Assembly: GCA_016710115.1 (NCBI GenBank)
Contig: JADJLN010000009.1
Span: 62,001 to 126,000 of the forward strand
Origin: Saprospiraceae bacterium
GTDB lineage: Bacteria; Bacteroidota; Bacteroidia; Chitinophagales; Saprospiraceae
Direction: 5' to 3'
DNA: 64,000 bases
Shown here: positions 49,331 to 59,838 of the stretch, piece after piece
Numbering within the stretch: position 1 is the stretch's first letter
Layout of the letters: the number at the start of each line of letters is the position of its first letter
Position numbers and translations under genes: made by a program
Notes under the pieces: model-generated
Databases searched by the model: none
Seen by the model: the letters and a program-made list of their open reading frames with translations, nothing else
Told to the model about the DNA's origin: nothing

Positions 49331-50583
49331 TTACCAACTCCAACGCAATCGGAGAAAGAAGGCCTGCAACGGCGATACGAATGCCTTTCCATTGTCATTG
49401 GCCAGGATCTGGCCGGTGAGATCGAGATCCCAATCCGATGCGAGGGAATAGGTCAACACCGGACTGATAAACAGGGTGTGGTCTGCTCCCGGGCTGTACA
49501 CGACAGCCAGATTGGCGTTGAACAGCGGAGTGATCGGGTACCCGATCTGACCAAACACACTATGCCGAAATGGGTAGAGGTTTCGGGCGCTGACCCGTTC
49601 ATTCAGATCGGCGAAAAGTCGGGCATCACCGGATGCCGAAGTGTTCAGCAGATAACCTCCCCCCAGCAGGAATCCGGATTCCCAGGTTCGCATGATGTCC
49701 GTACTCACCGAGAGGACTGTGCTGCGAGAATGGACTGTCCCAATGGGCACAAAGACGGTACTTTCCCCTTTCCAACCCCACATCCCCAGATCTGCCTCCC
49801 AACCACCACCTATGGCCAGGTCATCCTGTACATAGCCTGCAAGGAACTGGTAATTGACACTCTTGAAATGGCCCTTATACAGCCCGGCGAAGGTGCAACC
49901 GCTGAGACTGTCCGTTAACCGGGCAGCCAGTTCCAGTCCATTGAAATTGCCAAACGTATGGGTCCATCGAATGGCATCCACACCGGGGCGTTCCTCGTAG
50001 TCGAAATCGATAAACGAATAGGCGTTAAACACGTCGTTCGGGTTCCACAGGGAGGCACGGCCCCAATTGATCCGCTGGCGCCCCACCCGGATCTCATCTC
50101 GTTTCCCCCGCCATTCCACATAGGCGCGATCCAGAATGGAATGGATCACCCAACCTTTCCGGTTGAGCCAGAGGCCGGACAAGTCGACCTGGTCATTGGC
50201 AAAACGATCGATCTCCAGTCCATAGTCAGCGCCGATCAGTCGGTACAACCGGGGCTGGTCTCCGTAAAACGTCCGTACCCGCCATCCGGCATGCAGGGCG
50301 AAGTTCCCGACTTGCAGGGTTGTGTTCAGTCGAAGGTGGACCGGTGGTCATGGATACTGTTCCCCAGAAACTGATCCAGCAGATCGGCTGGCACACCCGC
50401 AAATTCATCCTGAACCAACAGGGTGGATTGCATGTATTTGGCATAACCGGACAGACTGAGCGTGACATCCACATGCTGCTGCGTACTATCACCGCTTTGG
50501 CTGTTGCTGGCCTGGCTTGTGGCACATCCCCACCAGGATATGACCGCAACGATGGAGAGGTAACGAACAGAAATGGTGCGCAT
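49331..50583 (-). CDS. Outer-membrane beta-barrel protein (one frameshift)
   Basis: Start at 50583 encodes MRTISVRYLSIVAVISWWGC as signal. The frame breaks near 50335; adding one C gives RSTFRLNTTLQVGNFALHAG and YRLIGADYGLEIDR, total 417 residues. The body is a 14- to 16-strand-like barrel with motifs such as RKGWVIHSILDRAYVEWRGK, EIRVGRQRINWGRASLWNP and a terminal AFFLRLRWSW. The VGRQRINWGRA motif resembles DUF1302-like and phosphate/alginate-type porins. No substrate can be named. Confidence 0.65.
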
Positions 50584-50675
50584 GTCCCGGGAATGAATGG
50601 TTATCCGTTTGATTACGGAAGATAGGAGGAAAGCAGGATTTGATGGACATGTCTTCCTGTTCGGGGGAGGCGGCC

Positions 50676-50833
50676 CTCATTCCAGGGTTGATCCATTCCC
50701 AAGGTTAACCTCCGTCGGCGGTCAGGAAACCCTGGGCTATGTTCGTTTCAGGATGAGGAGTTTATATTCATCTCCGATCATTCTCATAACCTCCAAACTT
50801 CTCCTCCCTCCCCTCCTTAACTCCTTAACTCCA
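50676..50833. repeat. Dispersed intergenic repeat, copy 2
   Basis: Direct partner of the repeat at 44575-44745: CCAGGGTT ... AACCCTGGGCTATG, then GATCATTCTCATAACCTCC, AAACTTCTCCTCC and CTCCTTAACTCCTTAACTCC. A shorter relative of the final CTCC-rich part occurs at 58518-58562 and, inverted, at 31735-31775. Confidence 0.75.
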
Positions 50834-52937
50834 TCAACATGCATCCGGCCGTTCGCCGATGCCGGATTCCTGCAGCAGCCTCGCCAGCGTCTTCTCATAA
50901 AAATCCATGAGGAGGTTGACCAGGTTCAGCTCCACCTTGACCACCCTGAATTCCTGCCGGTTTCATATTTGGAATGTTCCCGGTGCCAATAATGACATCC
51001 ACGCCAAAGCCCTCCAGTTCTTCTTTGGCGGCCCAGGCACGAGCGACGGCGAGATCGTGATTGGATTTGAGCTCGGTGGTGATCGCCTTGCGCGTACCCA
51101 GAGTGACCGACTCTTTTTCGTCATTTTTCAGGTAGGGCGTCTTGATCGGTATGTCCAGGTCCTTGAAATACCTTGCGCCAGGGAATTTACCCCCTTCCGT
51201 ATGCCCTTCGGCATAGACATAGAATTCTTCGGTACAACGCATGCGGCCCTCACAATAGCGACCCAGCACCTCCTGTTGAACCCATGAAACCATCTGGCGG
51301 TACAGAGCCGGGTATCCGATCATCCCATCCCCCGTCTGTTCGCACAGTTCAGCGGTGATGAGATAGCGGATGCCGACAAAGCTCATCGGCATATAGCTGA
51401 CCGTGGTAAAACACGGGTGTTGCCCCGAATTGAGCTCGCCTTCCATAACGGTAGCTGACAATGGTCCAAACGTATTGCGTTCTGCTTCTGTGAGTCGTTT
51501 GGCTTCTGCGACCAGCTCCCAGTACCGGCAATCCCAGATCTTGGCATCGAGTCGGCTGATGGAGCAGACAACATCCTGGGCCAGATCGACTCCGGATTCA
51601 CGGCGCAATTTGACGATCTTGCCCATCAGCGTATGCCCTGCGCTGCAGGGATCAAAATGGCCAAGCATGGTCCAGGCTTTGATCTGAGCCGTTGCATCGC
51701 AATACGACGGTAACAGGGAGAATGATCCGTTCAGGGTATCATCCGCGGCGATAAAGGTGGCCCACAACCGGTCGAGTTGACGGATATCTGCATCCAGGTT
51801 CTGAATGCGTTGCTCGAGCTTTCGAATGCCCGACAGGGTTGATGCATCCAGCACGGGGTTTTTCTGTGCACGGAGTTGCTTCACCCGCTCCAGGCGTTCC
51901 TGACCCAGATTGCAGGGATCGACAGCGCCATCCAGTATCCAGGACCGGATCTGGGATTCGGCCCGACACAACTCATGTGGATAGTCGATTCCCTGGCGCA
52001 ATGTATCCCGGGTCATGAATTCCTTCCAGGCACGATCGAGCAGCGCCAGATCGGCATCGTAGGTCGCCACCTGATTTTTCAACCAGGCGATCTTGTCCGT
52101 TACATCACGGGGCAGGCTTTGGCTCGCTGCTGATCGCAGTCGATCGATATCCACCAGCGCTTCCGTGCCCAATTCGCACACATTGCTGGCAGCCTTCAGG
52201 ATATGGCCCTTGATAGCCGGGCTCGGGTTGCAATTCTTTTCCAGTGGGGTCGGGTCAAAGCCGATACTCTGACCGGTGACCATAAAATCCTTCCAGGCGA
52301 GGTTGACATCCGTTAGTGATTTGAAGATCACTTTAAACCGGGAGATCTCGGCAGGAAGTCCGTCGACATCTTCGATCTTCAGGGATGTGCGTTCTGCCAG
52401 GATCATGACCCGTCGTTCAAAATCCTCCCGGGCTTTGTCCTCATCCCCTGCACAGAAGTGGGCCTGTGCCAGCATAAACCGATGCTTGGCGAGAGTGCCC
52501 AATTCACAAACCTCCGTGGCACGATCGATGTCCAGTTCGCGAAGGGTAACATCGTGGCGGCGCAGGAAGCGTGTCCACAGGGCATCGACTGCGTGATAGG
52601 CTTTGATCTTGGCGACCAGATCGTCGTATCGCATGGCAAATCCGGGGATTGGACCATACGCTTTCGGACCGATCATTTCGATCTCCATCATCAGCTCTTC
52701 AGCCTGTTCGATCTTGTTTGCACAGAAGTGATTATTGGCAAACATCAGACACCAGCGGAGATACATGTAGGTCTCATTTTTACTCGGACGAGCGATCTGA
52801 CTGATGTTGACCGTCTTTTCTTCCTGGAGGAATTTCTTCCAGGTGTCTTCAAAGTTCAGTACCTGACCCTGTGCAGATGGCAGGGTGGTGCCGACGATGA
52901 AGGCAATTCCGGTGAGGATGCGAAGGATGGTATTCAT
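50834..52937 (-). CDS. Large periplasmic repeat protein with OmpA-like end (frameshift near C-terminus)
   Basis: Signal peptide MNTILRILTGIAFIVGTTLP. Residues about 110-500 contain four tandem units of about 105-110 residues. Each starts W-x2-F-(M/I/L), has a Cys in the first half and a DPC/EVC-x-LG block in the second (VCELGTEALVDIDRLRS, DPCNLGQERLERVKQLRAQ, DPCSAGHTLMGKIVKLRRE). The C-terminal part (EEFYVYAEGHTEGGKFPGAR ... DLAVARAWAAKEELEGFGVD) resembles an OmpA-type peptidoglycan-binding domain. One base change near 50970 would replace a glycine-rich tail by RQEFRVVKVELNLVNLLMDF and extend the gene to the TGA at 50834, about 700 residues. Function unknown. Confidence 0.6.
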
Positions 52938-52940
52938 GGC

Positions 52941-53660
52941 CTAAAGATAAGGATGGGAAGGATGCTTGGACAGAAGAACGGATCTGAAACAGCAATAAGT
53001 ATAATCAGTGAAAAACGATTCATGCTCTCCTGTGACCGGATGGTGTCGCCAAAGTTGCGCTCGAGAAAACGAGGCGGACATTAAGGTGTCGTTAAAAAAG
53101 AACACCACCACATGGCCGAAACCGCTGTGATGGTGCATAAGGGGGGAATTTGTCCTATCGGAACAGGATATCTGTTCCATATTTTTTGACGTCAAATAGG
53201 GATCATGCAGGACGACGTTCGCTGCATTTGCACCTTTCGGTCCCATTTCGATCTCGAAGTTGACCGTATCGCCTTCATCCACCTGTACGCCTTCCGGCAG
53301 TGACTTGACGTGGAAGAACAGGCTTTCCTGGGAATCGAGATCCCGGATAAAGCCGTATCCTTTCGAGTTGTAGAAGGTGGTCACCTTACCTGTACGGATC
53401 AGATCTGCAGGATCATCTTCTTCCCGCTTGGGCACACCCAACTGGATGTCTTCTGCCTTGATCTTGATTCTTTTGGACGGATCCGGAGGAGTGGAGGTCA
53501 GGTTGCCGTTTTCATCTACGTAGGAGAACATCTCTTCCAGGGCGAGTCCCTTTTGGGAGGTGGCTTTGCGCTCTTCCTTCTTTTCCGCTTTGTCTTGTTT
53601 TTTCTTTCTCTTCAGCTTTTCCCGTTCTTTCTTGTTGAAGCTCTGTTGCGATTTACTCAT
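52941..53660 (-). CDS. Cold-shock-domain RNA-binding protein with basic N-terminus
   Basis: Residues 1-45 are very basic (NKKEREKLKRKKKQDKAEKK). A cold-shock domain follows: GKVTTFYNSKGYGFIRDLDS contains RNP1-like KGYGFI, and QESLFFHVKSLPEGVQVDEG contains RNP2-like LFFHV. Homologues in Bacteroidota end shortly after GPKGANAANVV (about 150 residues). Here the frame runs on for 78 more residues of unlikely composition, so the true stop was probably lost to a frame error near 53200. It binds single-stranded nucleic acid, perhaps as an RNA chaperone. Confidence 0.78.
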   Translation of the reverse strand: MSKSQQSFNKKEREKLKRKKKQDKAEKKEERKATSQKGLALEEMFSYVDENGNLTSTPPDPSKRIKIKAEDIQLGVPKREEDDPADLIRTGKVTTFYNSKGYGFIRDLDSQESLFFHVKSLPEGVQVDEGDTVNFEIEMGPKGANAANVVLHDPYLTSKNMEQISCSDRTNSPLMHHHSGFGHVVVFFFNDTLMSASFSRAQLWRHHPVTGEHESFFTDYTYCCFRSVLLSKHPSHPYL

Positions 53661-53824
53661 AAATGGATATCAAAAAGGATTTTGTGAAAAATGGCAACAG
53701 ATAACAGGAGAAGGCCAATCCGCCAGGATCCGATGCACTAGTAGATACAGCATAAAGGTAGTGAAAGTTCCTGAGCCCCTGAACTTTCCTCACGTTACCA
53801 GCGGCAGATCACAACTCGCCAGTC

Positions 53825-54007
53825 TTACCGATGCATCATCTCCAACGCATGATACACCAGGAATGCCGGCCAGACCAATGCTTTGAGAAATCCAATGACG
53901 CCCGCCAGGAAACTGGTCGCATGTGACAGGTAAAAGACAGCTGCGCCGATGAACCCGAAGCCATACACGGCACTGCTCGTCGGCGTTTTTCTGATTCGGT
54001 TGTCCAT
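53825..54007 (-). CDS. Small conserved two-helix membrane protein
   Basis: A 60-residue protein from the ATG at 54007 (MDNRIRKTPTSSAVYGFGFI). Two hydrophobic segments, SSAVYGFGFIGAAVFYLSHA and FLKALVWPAFLVYHALEMM, are typical of a widespread short protein in Bacteroidota and Proteobacteria. It lies 26 bp after the haem lipoprotein gene; no function known. The 160 bp upstream of the cold-shock gene hold nothing else. Confidence 0.65.
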   Translation of the reverse strand: MDNRIRKTPTSSAVYGFGFIGAAVFYLSHATSFLAGVIGFLKALVWPAFLVYHALEMMHR

Positions 54008-54033
54008 CTGCAAAAGTGCTTGATTGAAGATGA

Positions 54034-54402
54034 TTATCCCCACGGCGATAACCGCCCTGAGCCCAGTTTTTCAACCGGGTGATCTCATCTGCGCTCAAGG
54101 CTTCCCGTTGTAATTCATAGGGCATGAATTTCGGATTGTCCTGTGGCAGTTCGACTCTGCGCAGCATCTTGGACAAATGCTTCTTCACCTGAGTGTAATT
54201 ATCCAGTGCCAGCAACTTTCCGTCCTGATCGGGATAGTGGCAGGGAGAACAACTCCGCAACAGGATGGGACTGATATCGGCATAGGTGACTTCCGGCACG
54301 TTGGTTTGGCACATCGACCTTCGTCGTTGTCTTCGGTGTACAGGCAAAGGTCAATATGGCCAAAAGAAAAATGGCCATCAGAAAGCGCGCGAGAACAGGC
54401 AT
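54034..54402 (-). CDS. c-type haem lipoprotein (two compensating frameshifts)
   Basis: Start at 54402 (MPVLARFLMAIFLLAILTFAC) with a lipobox ending LTFA-Cys. After changes near 54310 (CC to C) and 54047 (GG to GGG), the protein reads DVQTNVPEVTYADISPILLR, SCSPCHYPDQDG (CxxCH haem site), then DEITRLKNWAQGGLSPWG, 122 residues. Such single-haem lipoproteins are common in Bacteroidota respiratory or DUF1549-like contexts. The 100 bp upstream lead straight into the GC tract at 54.5 kb, so promoter sequence may be corrupted. Confidence 0.7.
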
Positions 54403-54499
54403 ACGAGTCAGGTATTGATTGTGAAATTGATTCGGGATCTTCTGAAAATAAAGATCGAAATTTTTCAGCAATGCGATGTGATTCCAGATGAGGTCGCAG

Positions 54500-55130
54500 G
54501 GCAACCGCCGCGCCGCCCGCCCCCGCCCCCGGCCCGGCGGCCCCCGGCCGCCCGCCCCCCCCGCCGGGGGCCCCCCCCCCGCCCCGGGCCCCCCGGCCCC
54601 CCCCCCGGGGGCGCCCCCCCGCCCCCGCCGCCGCGGGCGCCCCCCCCCCCGCGGCGGGCCGCGCCCACCCCCCCCGGGGGGGCCCCCCCGGCGGGCCCGG
54701 GCCCCCCCCCCGGCCCCGCCCCCCCCCCGGCCGGCCGGGGCCCCCCCCCGGCCCCCCCCCCCCCCCCCCCCCCCCGCCCTCCCCCCGCCGGGCGGGGGCC
54801 CCCCCCGGGGGGTGCCCCCCCCCCCCCCCCCCCCGGGGCCCCCCCCCGGCCCGCCCCCCCCCCCCCCCCCCCCCCCCCGGGGGGCGCCCCACCCCCCGGG
54901 CCCCACCCCCCAAACACCAACCCCCACACCCCCAACAACAAGACCGGAACCCCCCCCCCCCCCGCGGCCAGACCCCCCCCCCCCCCCCCCCCCCGACCCC
55001 CCACCCCGCCCCAATACCTTAAACCCCAACACCCAAAAAAAAAAAATAACAACAAAATTCCCCCCCCCGGCGTGGTTCGCCCTTTGATCCAGACCCCCCC
55101 GCCCCGTCCCCCCCCCCGGGGTTTGAACAA
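54500..55130. repeat. G/C-only low-complexity tract, probable assembly artefact
   Basis: About 630 bp that is mostly C with interspersed G, including C runs of 10-22, later mixed with A. It encodes only proline/glycine/arginine-rich frames in all readings. It separates two ordinary regions and shows no period. The flank 55131-55350 is normal sequence without a recognised gene, probably the promoter region of the following lipoprotein. Confidence 0.7.
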
Positions 55131-55350
55131 TCGCTTTCCCCAGTGGGAAATGGAAAATTTTCCACATCGTAAAAAACGGTCGTAGTCTCCTTGAGGAGGT
55201 GGACGCCTCCTCTTTCCTCACTGTCAATTCAATTGACCTGTCCTTTTCGTCCGGTTTGAAATCTGGCTATGTTTTATTTTCAGAACCAGAACCCACGAAC
55301 TCCCACACGTTTTTCCATTTCATCCCGTTTTCCTATCAAACCTGATCATC

Positions 55351-56581
55351 ATGCGACTACATTACCTGCCCTTTTTGCTCCTTCTTCCGATCTTCAGTGG
55401 ATGCCTGAAAGAGAATTGCGTGGAAACCCGGAGCTATACCATCTATACCCCCATTTACAAACAGGCAGATGAACTTCGGGACGGTGTTGGCATAGAACCG
55501 GCAAGACCACTGAACAGCCCGGAAAGATCTACGTCTATGGTCATCTTCTGCTGATCAATGAAATGGACAAAGGCATTCACCTGATCAATAATGTCAATCC
55601 GTCAAACCCGATCAATACCGGTTTCCTGGCCATTCCGGGCAACAGGGATATGGCCATGTATCAGGGCGTATTATACGCCGATAATTATATGGACCTCCTG
55701 GCCTTTGATCTGTCCAATCCTGCCGCTCCCGAACTGGTTACCCGGCAGAAGAACGTCTTCAATATGTTCAAGGAAAGCAATCAAGGCGTGCTTATCGACT
55801 ACCGGAACGGGACACATCCATTGAGGTATCCTGCCTGTCTAATGACGATATCGTTTTCATTTGTGGAGACGGTTCATTTACTACATCATCCTGGAATACC
55901 CCTTCCACACAGGCACCCGGCATCGGCGGGTCGACTGCCCGGATGACGTTGATGCAAGGCCATCTCTATGCGGTTGACGAACAAAAGCTGCACATTTTCA
56001 ATCTGGATCAGCCTGCAGCACCCGTACAGGTTTCGGACCAACTCATCGGCTGGGATATCGAAACGATCTGGCCATATAACGACAAGCTGTTCATCGGTTC
56101 GATGTCGGGCATGTATATCTTTGATTGCATCTCTCCAGCATCACCGGCATTGTCGAGCCATTTTCAACATGCCCGGGCCTGTGATCCGGTCGTGACTGAT
56201 GGCCGATATGCCTATGTGACCTTGCGGAGTGGTACGCCATGTGAGGGATTTTCCAACCAACTGGATGTGGTCGATATCCAGCACATCCAGGATCCCAAAC
56301 TCCTGCATACCTACCCGATGACACACCCGATCGGCCTGTCGGTGAAAGGTGACATCCTGTATATCTGTGATGATCAGGATGGATTGAAAGTGTATAACAA
56401 ATCGGATATCGCGGCCATTGACGATCATTTACTTGCGCATCATACCGGCTTTCAGGCAGTAGATGTGATCGCCCTTCCCTATAATGATCTGCTCCTGGTG
56501 ATCGGCCAGAATGGGCTGCTTCAATACAATGCAACGGACCCTGTTAATCTGACCCTGGTCAGTACCATCCCGGTCAACTGA
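55351..56581 (+). CDS. LVIVD-repeat surface lipoprotein (two frameshifts)
   Basis: Signal and lipobox: MRLHYLPFLLLLPIFSGC. Adding one G near 55523 (SPGKIYVYGHLLLINEMDKG) and one near 55809 (DYRERDTSIEVSCLSNDDIV) gives 410 residues. Repeats of the LVIVD/beta-propeller type follow: GIHLINNVNPSNPINTGFLA, LLAFDLSNPAAPELVTRQ, LHIFNLDQPAAPVQVSDQLI, MYIFDCISPASPALSSHFQ and LDVVDIQHIQDPKLLHTYPM. The propeller is anchored in the membrane by its N-terminal Cys. Ligand unknown. Confidence 0.78.
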
Positions 56582-56630
56582 TCGTTGGAACGAAGGAATA
56601 AGTTGATCGTACACCATGTGAACACCGATT

Positions 56631-57529
56631 ATGTCGAACTCGATTCGTTTCGCCAGCATACACCTTGTTCTGCTTGGCCTGTTCTTCGCCTGGATGCAGC
56701 CTGTAGTTGGCCAGTCAACCGGCGGGCACGAAGACATCATTTATCTGGTCAATAAAGGCCGGTATCGCGGGGAGATCATCGACTGGGATCGGGAAGGCCA
56801 GGTCAGGATCCGCACCGAACGGCTCGGAGGTGGATGTGCCGAAAGAAATGATCCGGCGGATTGTGCAGAAGCGGGTGCCGGGTGTGGACCCTCGTTTTTC
56901 TCATGGCCGATTTTACAAGGCAGTCACATTGGGGTTTGGCACCATCGATGCAGAAGGATCCTTCCTGTTTGATGCTCAGTTTGGCTATCAGTTCAACCGT
57001 TGGGCCTTGGTCGGGTTGAGTACCGGTGCACATATTCTGGATGTCAACAGTCAACTTCCAAAGTGTTCCCTTGATGCTGGAATGGCGGGCATTTCCGTTT
57101 CAGCGTCGACTCTCACCTTATGTTGGTCTTCGAGGCGGATTGTGTTTTCCCTGGGAGGAAGAAGATCCTTGGGCACAAGACCGGGATTATTTGACATCCT
57201 ATGCAGGCAATGCGCGCCGACCCCCGCGGGGGCCAAGGGGGGGGGCGGTTTTTTTGGAAACCGGTTACCCGTTTTTTCGGGTTTAGGGGGCAACGGGGGG
57301 GAGTTTCCGGGGGGACTGGGTGTGCCACCACCCCCGCCCAATTTTTGCGGGGGGGATTTCGGATTGGAGGACATCCAGCCCTGGGGCAAATCACTGTGAG
57401 GTCACGGCCTTTTTATTGGCAACCGGTTACCAGTTTGAGTTTGTAGCTGGGTCTGGATTATATCAACTAGATCTCCAAAACGAGTTGCGGAAGATTCCGG
57501 TCGGAAATGATCCGATGGCACCTCTTTGA
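56631..57529 (+). CDS. Outer-membrane barrel protein, damaged by low-complexity insert
   Basis: Start at 56631 encodes MSNSIRFASIHLVLLGLFFA as signal. The early part IIYLVNKGRYRGEIIDWDRE and VRIRTERLGG continues in other frames as VDVPKEMIRRIVQKRVPG, FLFDAQFGYQFNRWALVGLS and PLMLEWRAFPFQRRLSPYVG, then after the GC tract as FLLATGYQFEFVAGSGLYQL. The order suggests an N-terminal small domain sensing fold plus a barrel. At least three frame changes and the G-rich stretch at 57216-57352 make the product unreadable as given. Function unknown. Confidence 0.5.
57216..57352. repeat. G-rich low-complexity tract inside a gene, probable artefact
   Basis: A run of about 135 bp dominated by G (GGGGGGGGCGG, GGGGGAGTTTCCGGGG) falls inside the coding region of the barrel gene and breaks all frames. 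Its base composition matches the tracts at 2.9 and 54.5 kb. Confidence 0.55.
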
Positions 57530-57921
57530 CGCGCCAAGGCAAGCGCTCGCCAAAGGGCTTTTATTTCAGAATGCTAACCGCTGGTTGTTTACGTAACATC
57601 GGACCCGTGATTTGTCGGTGGTTATTGCACGCATAAATTACAAACAAGACACATGTCCGATCAAATAATGCGGCAGTTTACGATAGACTGTTTTCATCAG
57701 AATCCAGCTGGCCTGAGGCTGGGATGGCGACGATTAAAAAAATTCAAAAGATCTGTAGAGTTTTATAGATTATCAGCATTATTTACAGAATAAATTTTTG
57801 GACAGTGTGATTCAAAAATCAAACTATCCACCCTTCAAAGCCTTAGCAGGGGCCTGCCGCGACGACCAACAACGCTTTGCCCCTCTCCCGGCCGCACACC
57901 GCACCACCTCAGCCCTGCCCT
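57530..57921. other. Intergenic, partly C-rich
   Basis: About 390 bp without a gene. A palindromic GGCAAGCGCTCGCC followed by AAAGGGCTTTTATTT at 57538-57568 may be a degraded terminator. The last 80 bp are C-rich and may be of doubtful quality. Confidence 0.35.
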
Positions 57922-58321
57922 TCAGACTGGGCGGAACGGTTTGTTAGCGGATCCACCGCATCGACAAAATGTCGTTTTCGGTCCTTTGGTGACTTCATTT
58001 CCATCTGCATCGCAAACCGCGATTTCGCCATGCACCATCAGCGGGCCATTCTTCAAAACGACTGCACGGATGGCAGGTATGGCTGTTTCAACCGGGGCGA
58101 TGGCCTCCGGCTGCACCGTATTCAGATAGGTAGTCAGGGCACCGGATGGGCAGGTTTTGACTGGGCGATGATCGCAGCTGTATCTGCGCCCGGATATTCA
58201 CCCACGGTTTTGCTTTGGTATTAAATACACCGGGTAGACCGATCACACATTTGCCGGAATGAATACAAAGATCCGGTTGCCACACGACCGTGACTTCGCC
58301 ATTCGAATATTCTTTTTTCAT
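57922..58321 (-). CDS. Fe-S protein: mono-cluster plus CDGSH-like domain (frameshifts, tail unclear)
   Basis: The start at 58321 gives KKEYSNGEVTVVWQPDLCIH then SGKCVIGLPGVFNTKAKPW, the divergent 4Fe-4S mono-cluster domain (Fer4_19). In other frames the expected next blocks appear: QVKTCPSGALTTYLN and GEIAVCDADGNEVTKG, then KTTFCRCGGSANKPF, the start of a CDGSH-type cluster site. The final CDGSH itself is not readable; the frame ends RPV. Two frame changes are needed near 58180 and at the end. Probable role: small redox or cluster-transfer protein. Confidence 0.65.
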
Positions 58322-58515
58322 ACTTCTGATTTGCGATCCAATTCTGGATCAATTCCTTGTTGCATGCATTCCAAATCACCGGATCCGACACCACAGAACC
58401 AGATATCTTCTTTGATCTTCTTCCCCGGTATGGCCGGATTCAAGGTTGGCCCTGTGTGAAATTGAAGGTCCTGTTTCCAGAAACGAGAGAGTTGTGTGGC
58501 ACCTTTCAAGGGCAC
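58318..58515 (-). CDS. Small ORF coupled to the Fe-S gene
   Basis: A 65-codon frame with GTG start (58515) whose stop overlaps the Fe-S gene start by 4 bp. Sequence fragments: LKGATQLSRFWKQDLQFHTG and EDIWFCGVGSGDLECMQQG. No family recognised; kept because of the coupling. Confidence 0.35.
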   Translation of the reverse strand: MPLKGATQLSRFWKQDLQFHTGPTLNPAIPGKKIKEDIWFCGVGSGDLECMQQGIDPELDRKSEV

Positions 58516-58560
58516 CTTTCAACTCCTACTACTTGACTCCTCCCCTCCTAAACTCCTGAC

Positions 58561-58962
58561 CTACTCCACAATCAACTCCCCGGTCATCGGCACTTCCCCG
58601 CTGATCAATCGGGATACCGGGCATTTACCCGCCACCTTGAGCAACCGGGCACGCTGATCTTCATCAAAATTGCCCTGGATGGTGATGATACGATGGATGC
58701 GTGGATGCCCACCGGGTTCCATGCCCTCCAGATGGAGATCCACCTTGACCTCACCCAGATCCCAGCCCTTGTGCCGCGCGTAGATCTGCAGTGTGATCGC
58801 GATGCAGGCGCCCAGACCACCCATTACGGATTCGGAAGGGGACGGCCCCGTATCCATACCTCCCTTGTCAACCGGTTCATCGACAAACCATTGGTTAGCC
58901 CCGTTATCAGCAGTGCATTGAAAATGCGTATCTCCCAAAACAACCCGTACATCGCGTGGCAT
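58561..58962 (-). CDS. OsmC-family peroxiredoxin-like protein
   Basis: 133 residues from MPRDVRVVLGDTHFQC; an ATG nine codons upstream is also possible. OsmC/Ohr motifs: GGMDTGPSPSESVMGGLGAC with the first reactive Cys, IAITLQIYARHKGW, and the second Cys in VAGKCPVSRLISG. These proteins reduce organic hydroperoxides in the cytoplasm. Divergently arranged with the next gene, with almost no space between the two start regions. Confidence 0.85.
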   Translation of the reverse strand: MPRDVRVVLGDTHFQCTADNGANQWFVDEPVDKGGMDTGPSPSESVMGGLGACIAITLQIYARHKGWDLGEVKVDLHLEGMEPGGHPRIHRIITIQGNFDEDQRARLLKVAGKCPVSRLISGEVPMTGELIVE

Positions 58963-58991
58963 AGCTTCTGTTTTGCGGCAAATTAGCAACT

Positions 58992-59806
58992 TTGTTGAAA
59001 GCCTTCTGTGATTTGGTTCTCATTCGCTGGTATATCGAAGTTTTTCTCTTCCTGCTCGCCGGCGGGATCATCACCTACGGGATGATCTCCGCACTGGGGA
59101 TGTGGATCATGGCACGCCCGCGAACCCTGGCCATGCGGCTGCTGGCCCTCTGCCTCATCCTGCTCTGCAGTGCAATCGGGCATGAAGCACTGCTACTGGG
59201 TGGGGGTACGACCGGTTTCCTTCCATTCGGTTCCTCCCGGTATACATGACTCTGGCCGTCGGCCCTGTGTTTTTCCATTATGTGAAGGCCCGGCTGTATC
59301 CGGCTTTTCGGATGCGCAGAAAAGACATCAAGCATTTTCTTCCGGCTATTGGTCAGATCTCGGCTTATATCGCCTTGTGGGCTCAACCGGATGGCGTCAA
59401 GGATGACCTGTGGAACGGGTTTTACCGGTATTATCTCCACCCGGTTGAAAACCTGTTTTTTGTCGCCACAGGATTGGTCTACCTGTTTTTTGCACATCGG
59501 TTTATTCGATATGAAATAGGGGTTCGAAAGAAGGACGAAGGACTCCTGGTATCCATCCGGCTCAAGCGGACCACCAAGGTCCTTGCTTTGTTTCTCCTGG
59601 TGTATGCAGGCTATCTGGTGGATGACACAGTGCGCCGGTTGATGATGCTTCGGGCCCAGACGGATATGACCTGGCTGTCCTACATCAGTTTTGGCGGACT
59701 CCTCGGTATGCTCCTGTGGCTATCCCTGTTTGCCTGGTTGAATGAATTCTGGTGGCCGCGCCGGCATATTCTGAATTTTCAGGAATTGAAGAAAAAATTC
59801 AACTGA
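58992..59806 (+). CDS. Multi-pass membrane protein (one frameshift)
   Basis: Start is TTG at 58992 or nearby. The first helices EVFLFLLAGGIITYGMISAL and LAMRLLALCLILLCSAIGHE are followed, after a frame change near 59232 (adding one base joins FLPFGSLPVY), by MTLAVGPVFFHYVKARLYPA and three or four more helices including LFFVATGLVYLFFAHRFI. Length after repair is 271 residues. The organisation resembles the membrane half of Bacteroidota 7TM-AraC regulators, but no DNA-binding domain follows. Confidence 0.55.
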
Positions 59807-59838
59807 TTTTCCCGGCATGGATCAAAAGGAATAACTGA

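Noticed and set aside
54185..55227. Long glycine-, proline- or arginine-rich frames in all readings
   Set aside because: They arise from the G/C-only tract and have no signal, motif or codon pattern of a gene.
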